Below, in pieces: positions 1 to 5,840 of a stretch of DNA of 9,608 nucleotides. The notes under the pieces are model-generated. The model made no database searches, had not been told where the DNA came from, and saw only the letters and a list, made by a program, of their open reading frames with translations. This DNA comes from Trebonia sp036509215 (GTDB lineage Bacteria; Actinomycetota; Actinomycetes; Streptosporangiales; Streptosporangiaceae). The stretch spans positions 1 through 9,608 of the forward strand of contig DATCGA010000634.1 in the NCBI GenBank assembly GCA_036509215.1, given 5' to 3'. How positions within the stretch are numbered: position 1 is the first letter of the stretch; each line of letters starts with the position of its first letter. A program made the translations under genes and the position numbers.

Positions 1-2
1 AG

Positions 3-227
3 GCGCTGGAGGTGACCGTGTCCGGGCATCAGCGCGTGCTGCTGTGTGCTTCCGACATTGCCGCCTCCGAGCCGAGCCGGGTCATGGCCGAGCGATTCGC
101 TCCGTCGGTGCCCGTCCGCGATGCTGCATCCTTCGATCGCGCGCCCCGGCGCGCCCTTTTCGACTGCTCCGCCGCGGCGCGCGTCCTCGGCTGGCAGCCG
201 GACTATGGATGGTCCGGCCAGCGCTAG
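3..227 (+). CDS. C-terminal fragment of NAD(P)-dependent epimerase/dehydratase family protein
   Basis: This is the last 74 or so residues of a gene that begins before the window; the reading frame is open from base 3 to the TAG at 225-227. The fragment resembles the substrate-domain end of extended short-chain dehydrogenases (UDP-sugar epimerase type). It has a GHQRVLLCASD strand, a stretch where ERFAPSVPVRD takes the place of the usual 'sugar-binding loop', and a final AARVLGWQPDYGW. That last motif matches the common ending in which a residue pair 'K/A-x-x-LGW/Y-x-P' packs against the Rossmann core. The catalytic YxxxK and the GxxGxxG motif would lie upstream, so substrate and activity cannot be judged. 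The next gene starts 59 bases downstream with its own promoter-like element, so the two are probably not strictly coupled. The family call is fairly good; the exact reaction is unknown. Confidence 0.72.
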   Translation, partial: ALEVTVSGHQRVLLCASDIAASEPSRVMAERFAPSVPVRDAASFDRAPRRALFDCSAAARVLGWQPDYGWSGQR

Positions 228-274
228 ATCAGGATCGGGCGGAAAACCATGAGGTGCCCTGGCCTGTTTCTCCG

Positions 275-280
275 TACTCT
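275..280 (+). promoter_or_regulatory. Possible -10 element for a leaderless HEAT-repeat gene
   Basis: The hexamer TACTCT fits the TANNNT form of actinobacterial -10 boxes. It ends 6 bases before the ATG at 287, so transcription would begin at or very near the start codon. No Shine-Dalgarno sequence is visible before that ATG. I see no convincing -35 box, so support is weak. Confidence 0.28.
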
Positions 281-286
281 TCGACG

Positions 287-1117
287 ATGGACAGTCAGCC
301 GTCGGCCGATGACGTGCGACCGCTTCTGCGCCGGGTTGCGGCCATAGCCGAGTACGAGGACGACGGCCGGTGGGCGATCGTCCGCGAATTGCAGCGCCGG
401 ACCGATCGGACGGCTTTCGACGCCGTATGCGAGCTGGCCGGATCGGCCGACACGCTCGAGCGGATGGCCGCCGTCGACGTACTGGCCCAGATCGGATACC
501 TTGCCGAGCGGCCATTCCACGACGAGACGATCCCGTTGCTGATCGACGCCAGCCAGGACACGGACGCGGACGTCATCGCGGCGGCGGTCACGGCCCTGGG
601 CTTTCTGCGGGATCCGCGCACGCTCCCCGCGATCTTGAGCCACGCCGGTCATCCGTCGGCGAACGTCCGCTACGCGGTCGCCTTCGCGATTCCCGGCGCG
701 GCCGGCGATCCGCCCAGCCCGCACGCCATCGAGGCGCTTATCGCGCTGTCCGCCGATCCCGACGGCGAGACGCGGGACTGGGCGACATTCGGCCTGGGCA
801 GCCAGTTCGAGGATGAAGACAGCGACGCCATCCGCGACGCGCTGGCGGCACGCCTCGATGACCCCGACGGAGACACCTCCGGCGAGGCCCTGCTCGGCCT
901 TGCCCTCCGGCACGACCCCCGCGCTCTGCCCGTCCTGCTCGCGTGCCTGGACGATGATCCGGGGAACCTCATCGTCGAGGCGGCCGCCGCGCTCGGCGCT
1001 CCCGAAGCGCTCCCGGACCTGGAACGCCTCAAGCGCGAGGGCTGGCAGCTCGACGAACCGCGCCCGTCCGTCCTCGACGACGCCCTCCGCGCCTGCGCAG
1101 CTGAGGACGCCGGGTAG
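287..1117 (+). CDS. HEAT-repeat (PBS-lyase-like repeat) protein
   Basis: This 276-residue acidic protein is made of helical HEAT repeats of about 30 residues. The repeats are seen as recurring A-hydrophobic-x-AL-G/L patterns followed by D-P or D-x-D turns: DTLERMAAVDVLAQIG, DADVIAAAVTALGFLRDP, SANVRYAVAFAIPG, DGETRDWATFGLGSQF, DTSGEALLGLALRHDP, NLIVEAAAALGAPEALP. Such alpha-solenoids usually serve as protein-binding scaffolds. There is no signal peptide, membrane segment or catalytic domain, so it is probably cytoplasmic and its partner is unknown. An open frame reaches back to base 44 through the epimerase gene, but only the part from ATG 287 has repeat character, and a TANNNT box lies 6 bases before this ATG. 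GTG 254 is an alternative start. The gene runs convergently into the xylosidase gene, with 13 bases between the stops. The fold call is secure; the function is not known. Confidence 0.85.
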   Translation: MDSQPSADDVRPLLRRVAAIAEYEDDGRWAIVRELQRRTDRTAFDAVCELAGSADTLERMAAVDVLAQIGYLAERPFHDETIPLLIDASQDTDADVIAAAVTALGFLRDPRTLPAILSHAGHPSANVRYAVAFAIPGAAGDPPSPHAIEALIALSADPDGETRDWATFGLGSQFEDEDSDAIRDALAARLDDPDGDTSGEALLGLALRHDPRALPVLLACLDDDPGNLIVEAAAALGAPEALPDLERLKREGWQLDEPRPSVLDDALRACAAEDAG

Positions 1118-1130
1118 CTCGCTCGCGATG

Positions 1131-2618
1131 TCAGGACTGCGTCTCGGGTCGCGGCTCGTAGTCGAACCAGTCGAACCGGACGGTGCCCGCCGCCGCGTAC
1201 ATGCCGATCACCCGGCCGGTGAATCCGCCCGCGACCTCCGTGGACAGGTACCGGCCGTCGAGCGAGGCAAGCACCGTGAACACGCCGTCTGGATCCTCCG
1301 CGCCGAGGGACACCAGGTCGGGCTCCTGGAGCGGTTGGTCCAGGGCCAGGCCCAGCGGAGCGGCAAGCGTCTCGATCCTCAGCACCACCGGTCCGGACGG
1401 GGCGGGCGCGGCGCCGACCGTCTGCCGCAGCGGCCCGATCCGGGCCGACACGCGCACCTCGCCGTCGGCCACCTCGATCTCGTAGTGATGGCGCTCGTCG
1501 AGGCGCACGGCGAGGCCGCCGCGCCCTTCGGCAGCGTCCACCAGCGCCCGTGCCCGGCAGGACAGGTGCTGTTGCCGTCGGCCGGCGAAGGTCACGTCGG
1601 GATCGTCCATCGACGCGCCGCGCGCCCGCAGGGTCAGCCATCCCGGCCGGTCCTGGGTGGAGCAGTGCTCAGCGGGGCGAGAGCGTACCGAGATCCAGCG
1701 GGGGTGCAGCGCGGCCAGGTCGAAGTCGTCATGCGCCGGCGGCGCGGCAACGGGATGGGATGGCCACGATGGTGCGGCCATCACGGACACCACCGTGCCG
1801 ATCACCGGCCACCCGTCGGCCCACGTCACCGGGGCCAGGTAGGTCTCGCGTCCGAGCACGTGCCAGCCCGGGGTGCCGCCGCGCGGCCGGACGCCGAGGA
1901 GCACTATCCACCAGGATCCGTCCGGCGCCTCGACCAGGTCCCCGTGGCCGGTGTTCTGGATCTCCAGGCTGGTACTGCGATGGCTCATGATGGGGTTGGC
2001 CGGGCACGCCTCGAACGGGCCATCGGGCGCCCGCCCGCGGGCGACGGAAATGCCGTGGCCGCGCTCAGGCCCGCCCTCGGCGATCAGCAGGTACCAGTAG
2101 TCGCCGATCTGGTACAGGTGCGGCGCCTCCGGCATCCGGGCGCCGGGCGTCCCCGACCAGATCCGGCGCGGCTGCCCCGCCTGCTGCCCGGTTCCTGGAT
2201 CGATGCGGACCTGCTCGATGCCGGCGTACGTGCACCAGCAGCGGCCATCGGAGTCCCACGCCAGGTCCGGGTCGATGGCCGTCACGTCGAGCAGGCGGAC
2301 CGGGTCGGACCACGGGCCGGCCGGGTCCTCGGCGGTGAACAGCACCGTGCCGCCGCCGGAGACGTCGGTGGTGACCAGCCAGAACCGGTCATCGTGATGA
2401 CGGAGCGTCGGTGCGTAGACACCGCCAGACGACGGCACCGACGCTGGCAGGGACAGCTGTTCCGGCCGCTCCAGCGCATTGCCCACCTGCTCCCAGTGCA
2501 CCAGGTCCCGGCTGTGGAAGATCGGCACGCCGGGGAAGTACTCGAAACTGGAGCAGGCGAGGTAATAGTCCGGGCCCACCCGGCAGATGCTCGGATCGGG
2601 ATGAAAGCCCGCGACCAC
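1131..2618 (-). CDS. Glycoside hydrolase family 43 beta-xylosidase-like protein (xylan 1,4-beta-xylosidase type)
   Basis: The product would split xylose, and possibly arabinose, from short xylo-oligosaccharides by inversion. It has no signal peptide and so probably acts in the cytoplasm on imported oligomers. Counting from GTG 2618, the five-bladed propeller holds the three expected acids: D8 in GFHPDPS (general base), D116 in IDPDLAW (pKa-tuning Asp) and E164 in PEAPHLY (general acid). NTGHGDLV at 222-229 is also typical. After about residue 290 comes the beta-sandwich that closes the active site in this subgroup; FAGRRQQH at 344-351 is its signature. The domain pair and length match GH43 beta-xylosidases of the GH43_11/12 kind. 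The start is doubtful: the frame stays open upstream and encodes TFTNPV just before the GTG, which belongs to the conserved first strand. No ATG, GTG or TTG exists in that extension. AGGAGGGG lies at 2705-2712. Confidence 0.9.
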   Translation of the reverse strand: MVAGFHPDPSICRVGPDYYLACSSFEYFPGVPIFHSRDLVHWEQVGNALERPEQLSLPASVPSSGGVYAPTLRHHDDRFWLVTTDVSGGGTVLFTAEDPAGPWSDPVRLLDVTAIDPDLAWDSDGRCWCTYAGIEQVRIDPGTGQQAGQPRRIWSGTPGARMPEAPHLYQIGDYWYLLIAEGGPERGHGISVARGRAPDGPFEACPANPIMSHRSTSLEIQNTGHGDLVEAPDGSWWIVLLGVRPRGGTPGWHVLGRETYLAPVTWADGWPVIGTVVSVMAAPSWPSHPVAAPPAHDDFDLAALHPRWISVRSRPAEHCSTQDRPGWLTLRARGASMDDPDVTFAGRRQQHLSCRARALVDAAEGRGGLAVRLDERHHYEIEVADGEVRVSARIGPLRQTVGAAPAPSGPVVLRIETLAAPLGLALDQPLQEPDLVSLGAEDPDGVFTVLASLDGRYLSTEVAGGFTGRVIGMYAAAGTVRFDWFDYEPRPETQS

Positions 2619-2718
2619 CGGGTTGGTGAACGTGCCGTCGATGGGACCCTCCGAACTGACGAGGCGTAGAGACGTCTCCGCCAGGACCTGGGAAGGCGTG
2701 CGCGCCCCTCCTGACAGT

Positions 2719-2749
2719 ATTGTCCGGCCCGAGTACAGTTCACGACAAT
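2719..2749. promoter_or_regulatory. Symmetric divergent promoter region between the xylosidase and zincin-like genes
   Basis: ATTGTC at 2719-2724 and GACAAT at 2744-2749 form a perfect inverted repeat 19 bases apart. On the plus strand TTGTCC (2720-2725), an 18-base spacer and GACAAT make a -35/-10 pair for the gene at 2785. On the minus strand TTGTCG (2748-2743), an 18-base spacer and GACAAT (2724-2719) make a pair for the GH43 gene. Each half-site would therefore act as -35 one way and -10 the other. A partly overlapping 12-base imperfect palindrome, GACAGTATTGTC at 2713-2724, could be an operator. Promoter function is inferred from the match to consensus only. Confidence 0.4.
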
Positions 2750-2784
2750 GCCAGCCGTATTGCAGTGTCGGCTAAGGGGGAGCT

Positions 2785-3096
2785 ATGGAGCCGCTGTGCG
2801 CGACCAGGGCGGTAAAGGTCCTGAAGCACCTGCGCCAGGCCGTTCCTGCGACGATATCCCAGGCGAGCCTGGACCAACTCGAGCATTTGCCCTCGAGTGT
2901 GCTGGCTCGCCTGTCCGCCACGTCGGACTGGGACCAGGTGACCCAAGACCGGCAGCTCAGGGACTGGCTCGCAGAAAACCCGGTCCCCGCCCCGCGCCTG
3001 AACGCATCCGGTCCTCTGTTCCACGGGACCCTGATCTTCTTCCAGCTCCATATTCCAGGAGACCGGCCAGCCGTCCGCCACGGTCAGCATTGCTGA
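2785..3096 (+). CDS. N-terminal piece of a frameshifted zincin-like metalloprotease-type protein
   Basis: This 103-residue ORF starts at an ATG preceded by a strong ribosome site (GGGGGAG about 5 bases upstream), so translation clearly begins here. Residues 1-75 are helical and moderately polar (SQASLDQLEHLPSSVLARL, then WDQVTQDRQLRDWLAENP). Then comes SGPLFHGTLIFFQLHI, a hydrophobic strand typical of the beginning of the folded domain. The last 13 or so residues (GDRPAVRHGQHC) are rich in Arg and His and read like an out-of-frame tail. The next frame (+1) opens at 3035 and continues with sensible sequence (TGQPSATVSIADTEIARDY) into the zincin-like domain. I infer that this ORF and the one ending at 4081 were one gene of about 431 residues. 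As it stands, the product would be a truncated protein lacking the HEITE motif. There is no signal peptide. Confidence 0.6.
   Translation: MEPLCATRAVKVLKHLRQAVPATISQASLDQLEHLPSSVLARLSATSDWDQVTQDRQLRDWLAENPVPAPRLNASGPLFHGTLIFFQLHIPGDRPAVRHGQHC
3050..3096 (+). other. Probable one-base frameshift in the zincin-like gene
   Basis: Plausible protein sequence in the frame of ATG 2785 ends near LHIPG (3047-3061). Plausible sequence in the +1 frame begins near TGQPSATVS (from 3062). Removing one base around 3058-3062 joins them as LHIPG-TGQPSATVS. The +1 frame has an upstream stop at 3032-3034 and no ATG, GTG or TTG before 3293. This could be a true mutation, an assembly error or, less likely, a programmed +1 shift; the first frame ends at TGC TGA C. 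Confidence 0.6.
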
Positions 3097-3292
3097 CACG
3101 GAGATCGCGCGCGACTACGCAAGCACAGCCCTCATCACCATTCAAAGATATACGTCCCGTTACGGCACGAGCAGCGTCAGCGTCTCGCAGGACGTCATCC
3201 CGTTTACCGCGAACGTAAGCGGCGACTCGTTTACCCTGTCGCAGTTCGAGGGCTGGATAGATCAGTGCGCCAGTATCGCGCAGGTCGAAAAG

Positions 3293-4081
3293 GTGATTAA
3301 TCCCTGCATTGTGGTGCTCCACAATAGAAGCCTGCAGGGAAGCCCGCAGTTCTCAAATGAACGCAACCCGTTCCACAGCATGACCGGCAACGGAATTCCC
3401 TACTGCTATTGCCTGGTATTCGGAGAAGGCCTGTCCGTGGCCGACAATAATCACACGATCAACGGCATCCAGCACGAAAAGGTATACGCGCACATTCTGA
3501 GCCACGAGATTACCGAGATGCTGGTGGACCCGAAAGGGGACCTCAGCAATCCCGAGGAGTGCGACCCGTGCGCCGGCAACTGCAACAACATATGGTTTGA
3601 CCTGTTCGACCAGAACGGCGTCTTCCTGGGCGGAACCGCAGAAACGGCCACAGCGACCGGCTTCGCGTTCTTTATCAACGCGATCGTGTCCCCCAGCGCT
3701 GCCCTCGACGGGAACGGCTGCCTTGTCCAGGCCAGCCAGCTGCAGACTGCGTGCGTCTACGCGCCTCCGTTCGTGAGCGGCGAACTGCTGTCCTACGGCG
3801 ACACGGGAACGACCGGCAACGTCTCCGACCCGGTGATCGTCGGGTTCAGCGACTGGCTGGAGTTCAAGTCTCTCTTCGCTGGCCAGGACGGGTCAGGGGC
3901 GAGCCGCATCTATGCGGTGAACGCCGACGGGCAGCTGCTGTCTTACGGCGATGACGGTGCCCCGGGCAACGTGTCCGACCCGGTGATCGTCGGGTTCGGC
4001 GGGTGGCTCGACTTCCGGTTCCTCTTCTTCGCAGGCCGGAACATCCCGGGCCAGAACCGCATCTACGCGGTACCCGCCTAA
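3293..4081 (+). CDS. Zincin-like metalloprotease-type protein with two C-terminal lectin/propeller-like repeats (C-terminal piece)
   Basis: GTG 3293 is only the first canonical start in this frame. Coding character runs back to about 3062 (TGQPSATVS, RDYASTALITIQRYTSRYG, DVIPFTANVSGD), so the ORF is the rear part of a gene beginning at 2785. Residues 68-80, ILSHEITEMLVDP, are a zincin-like active-site helix. It is HExxE rather than HExxH, so a third residue must complete any metal site. A cysteine cluster follows (C90, C93, C97 in ECDPCAGNC), then NIWFDLFDQNG. I recall this arrangement from uncharacterised secreted actinobacterial proteins, and protease activity is inference. Residues 163-262 are two near-identical 50-residue repeats resembling single blades of tachylectin-like propellers. 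The middle uses codons uncommon in its GC-rich neighbours (ATA, AGA, AAT, ATT), suggesting transfer or relaxed selection. Function is not settled. Confidence 0.62.
   Translation: MINPCIVVLHNRSLQGSPQFSNERNPFHSMTGNGIPYCYCLVFGEGLSVADNNHTINGIQHEKVYAHILSHEITEMLVDPKGDLSNPEECDPCAGNCNNIWFDLFDQNGVFLGGTAETATATGFAFFINAIVSPSAALDGNGCLVQASQLQTACVYAPPFVSGELLSYGDTGTTGNVSDPVIVGFSDWLEFKSLFAGQDGSGASRIYAVNADGQLLSYGDDGAPGNVSDPVIVGFGGWLDFRFLFFAGRNIPGQNRIYAVPA
3779..4078 (+). repeat. Two tandem 150-bp coding repeats (50-residue blade-like units)
   Basis: Unit 1 (3779-3928) and unit 2 (3929-4078) have a period of exactly 150 bases. Both encode G-x-LLSYGD, then GNVSDPVIVGF, W-L-x-F, and RIYAV. CCGACCCGGTGATCGTCGGG is identical in both. 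The pattern of one Trp, an F-x-x-F/L strand and a closing IYAV-x-x-DG-x-LL resembles tachylectin-2 and related five-bladed propellers. Two units alone cannot close a propeller, so the domain is either short by loss, oligomeric or a different fold. Confidence 0.8.
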
Positions 4082-4120
4082 CTCCCGCGCGATGCCACCG
4101 GGAATGTCAGAGGCTTGATT

Positions 4121-4126
4121 TAGAGT
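4121..4126 (+). promoter_or_regulatory. Likely -10 element of leaderless thyX
   Basis: TAGAGT matches the TANNNT form and ends 7 bases before GTG 4134, which would place the first transcribed base on the start codon. There is no AGGAGG-like site at a good distance from that GTG. The -35 region is not clear; TTGATT touches the box directly at 4115-4120. Confidence 0.35.
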
Positions 4127-4133
4127 GTCCGGT

Positions 4134-4889
4134 GTGAGTGAAGCCGCCGCCCCCGAAGTCCAGTTCCGTTCCGACGTCACCGTCGAGCTCGTCCGGTCCA
4201 GCGCGTCCGACGCCGACGTGCTGTTCGCAGCCCGGGTCTCCACCCTCGGTGAGAAGACCCTGGAATCCGCGTCGGCCGACCCCGACAAGGCGGTGGAGGG
4301 GCCGACGGCCCGGGACCGGGGCCTCATCAACTACCTGATGCGCGACCGGCACGGCTCGCCGTTCGAGCACAACTCGATGACGTTCTACGTGCAGGCCCCG
4401 ATCTTCGTGTTCCGCGAGTTCATGCGGCACCGGATCGCCTCCTACAACGAGGAGTCGGGCCGTTACCGTGAGCTGGGCCCGGTGTTCTACGTGCCCGCCG
4501 AGGAGCGGAACCTGATCCAGGTCGGCAAGCCCGGCGCCTACGAGTTCCACCCCGGTACCGACAAGCAGCACGCGCTGGTCGACGAGACGGTCCGCGAGGC
4601 GTCGGAGCACGCCTACGCCGCCTACCGGAAGATGCTGGCCGAGGGGGTCGCCCGCGAGGTCGCGCGGATGGTGCTGCCGCTCAACATTTACTCGTCGATG
4701 TACGTGACGATGAACGCGCGATCCCTGATGAACTTCCTGTCCCTGCGCAGGCACGTCGACGGGGCGGCGTTCCCCTCGTTCCCGCAGCGGGAGATCGAGA
4801 TGTGCGCGGAGAAGATGGAGGCGATCTGGGCCGGGCTGATGCCGCTGACCCAGGCGGCGTTCATCGGGCACGGCCGCGTCGCACCCTGA
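4134..4889 (+). CDS. thyX: Flavin-dependent thymidylate synthase ThyX
   Basis: ThyX makes dTMP from dUMP in the cytoplasm, using methylene-tetrahydrofolate as carbon donor and FAD plus NADPH as reductant. The defining ThyX motif RHRxxSxNExSxR is intact as RHRIASYNEESGR, about one third of the way in. It is preceded by GSPFEHNSMTFYVQAPIFV, the conserved FAD/dUMP-binding strand region. Further on, NARSLMNFLSLR supplies the conserved arginine and helix near the nucleotide site. The length (251 residues from GTG 4134, 254 from GTG 4125) is normal for the family, which works as a homotetramer. I prefer 4134: related actinobacterial proteins usually begin MSE or similar, and TAGAGT lies 7 bases upstream. 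With 4125 the AGAGG at 4109-4113 would be a slightly distant ribosome site. The gene appears to be transcribed alone. Identification is secure. Confidence 0.96.
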   Translation: MSEAAAPEVQFRSDVTVELVRSSASDADVLFAARVSTLGEKTLESASADPDKAVEGPTARDRGLINYLMRDRHGSPFEHNSMTFYVQAPIFVFREFMRHRIASYNEESGRYRELGPVFYVPAEERNLIQVGKPGAYEFHPGTDKQHALVDETVREASEHAYAAYRKMLAEGVAREVARMVLPLNIYSSMYVTMNARSLMNFLSLRRHVDGAAFPSFPQREIEMCAEKMEAIWAGLMPLTQAAFIGHGRVAP

Positions 4890-4921
4890 CCAAGCCCTCC
4901 GCGCGGTGCTTCTGCGGAAAG

Positions 4922-5050
4922 ATGAACACTGAATTACTCCATCGAGACGCAGAACCTGCTCTTGTCCGGAAGAATGACGTTAAGGGCCGGAGCTGGGATG
5001 CTACCTGGCTGGCGCTTCTCGTGGTTATCGCAGCGAGCAGGAGGATTTGA
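4922..5050 (+). CDS. Possible small ORF (42 residues) coupled to the amidotransferase-like gene
   Basis: ATG 4922 opens a 42-residue frame that ends at TGA 5048-5050, overlapping the ATG of the next gene by one base (TGATG), an arrangement typical of translational coupling. The peptide is polar and charged at first (MNTELLHRDAEPALVRKND) and ends in a short hydrophobic stretch, WLALLVVIAAS, followed by two arginines. GGAAAG lies immediately before the ATG, too close to be a good ribosome site. The AGGAGG serving the next gene lies within its last codons. It matches no family I recognise. It may be only a chance open frame in a 160-base gap. Confidence 0.25.
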   Translation: MNTELLHRDAEPALVRKNDVKGRSWDATWLALLVVIAASRRI

Positions 5051-5817
5051 TGGGTCGCCCGATCATCGGCATCACCGGCGAGCTGGACGCGGCTCGCTGG
5101 GGGGACTGGCTCCGGGAGGCCGTGATCTCGCCCGTCAGCTATATCCGCGCCGTGGACCGGTCCGGTGGAGCCCCGGTGGTCCTGCCGCCGGTGCCGCCGC
5201 CCTCCGTGGCCGCCTTCATCGGGACCCTGGACGGCCTGGTGTTCGCCGGCGGCCGGGACTTGGATCCGGCCAACTACGACCAGCAGCGGGGCGATGACAC
5301 CGACGAGCCCGAGCATCGCCGGGACCGGTTCGAGCTGGCGCTGATGCGCGCCGCCCTCGAGGCAGGAGTGCCCTTCCTCGCCGTCGGCCGCGGGCTGCAC
5401 GTGCTCACGGTGGCACGCGGCGGCACGCTCACCCAGCACCTGCCCCGGCACCGCGCCGACCGGGCCCGCTACGCGCCGCACGACGTCGCCCTCGGCCCCG
5501 AGAGCTTCCTCGGCAAGCTGCTCGGCAGCCGGGTCATGGTTCCGGCCGCGCACCACCAGGCGCCGTACCGGCTGGGCGAGGGGCTGACGGTGGCCGGCTG
5601 GTCGCCGGACGGCGAGGTGACCGAGGCCCTCGAGGTCGACCGGCACCGATTCGGCATCGGCGTCCACTGGCACCCCGAGGAGAGCGACGACCTGCGGCTG
5701 TTCGCAGCGCTGGTCGAGGCCGCAGCGGAACCCCGCGCCGCCCCGACGGCGCGCACCGAGGCCCAGCCGCCGCGCAAGCCGGTCGCGACCAAGCCCAAGG
5801 CCGCCGCGCGCCGGTAG
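5050..5817 (+). CDS. PuuD-like class I glutamine amidotransferase-fold protein (peptidase C26 family) lacking the nucleophile Cys
   Basis: The 255-residue product has the gamma-glutamyl-GABA hydrolase (PuuD) layout: GRPIIGIT at the start, GLVFAGGRDLDPANY near residue 60-75 (the GGxDxxP loop), a nucleophile-elbow region, and HWHPEE near the end. Active members use a Cys-His-Glu triad to cut gamma-glutamyl amides. Here the elbow reads FLAVGRGLHVL instead of the usual xxxCRGxQ. Gly113 (codon GGC, 5386-5388) stands where the cysteine should be, although His208 and Glu210 of the triad remain. HWHPE also replaces the usual QWHPE. Unless another residue substitutes, it should not hydrolyse glutamyl amides and may bind a ligand or partner. 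Residues 228-255 are a Pro/Ala/Lys/Arg-rich, probably disordered tail. AGGAGG at 5039-5044 fixes ATG 5050; TTG 5047 is an alternative. It lies downstream of thyX and convergent with ccdA. Confidence 0.85.
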   Translation: MGRPIIGITGELDAARWGDWLREAVISPVSYIRAVDRSGGAPVVLPPVPPPSVAAFIGTLDGLVFAGGRDLDPANYDQQRGDDTDEPEHRRDRFELALMRAALEAGVPFLAVGRGLHVLTVARGGTLTQHLPRHRADRARYAPHDVALGPESFLGKLLGSRVMVPAAHHQAPYRLGEGLTVAGWSPDGEVTEALEVDRHRFGIGVHWHPEESDDLRLFAALVEAAAEPRAAPTARTEAQPPRKPVATKPKAAARR

Positions 5818-5840
5818 CACGCGCCAGCCAATACCGGCGC
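5808..5840. terminator. Bidirectional hairpin between convergent genes
   Basis: GCGCCGGTA at 5808-5816 and TACCGGCGC at 5832-5840 are perfect complements, forming a 9-bp GC-rich stem with a 15-base loop. The stem includes the last codons and stop of the amidotransferase-like gene and abuts the stop of the ccdA-like gene. There is no U-tract on either strand, as is common for actinobacterial terminators. Confidence 0.55.

Noticed and set aside
44..286. N-terminal extension of the HEAT-repeat gene to GTG/ATG codons at 44 or later
   Set aside because: This stretch overlaps the epimerase gene in another frame, is Arg/Pro-rich, and has no repeat character.
813..2669. A long plus-strand open frame across the xylosidase gene
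   Set aside because: It is the high-GC shadow of the GH43 gene, with Arg/Pro/Gly-rich sequence and no motif; the minus strand carries all GH43 active-site residues.
3085..3100. A programmed +1 frameshift at TGC TGA C, as in prfB
   Set aside because: Sensible protein in the second frame already begins about 30 bases earlier (TGQPSATVSIADTE), while the first-frame tail is Arg/His-rich. The true join is therefore upstream and more like an indel. There is also no prfB-type internal ribosome site.
4107..4871. A 254-codon minus-strand open frame opposite thyX
   Set aside because: It is His/Arg/Val-rich antisense sequence with no family features, while the plus strand encodes an intact ThyX.
4898..4918. 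TCCGC/GCGGA inverted repeat after thyX as a terminator
   Set aside because: A five-base stem with an eleven-base loop and no U-run is too weak to call.
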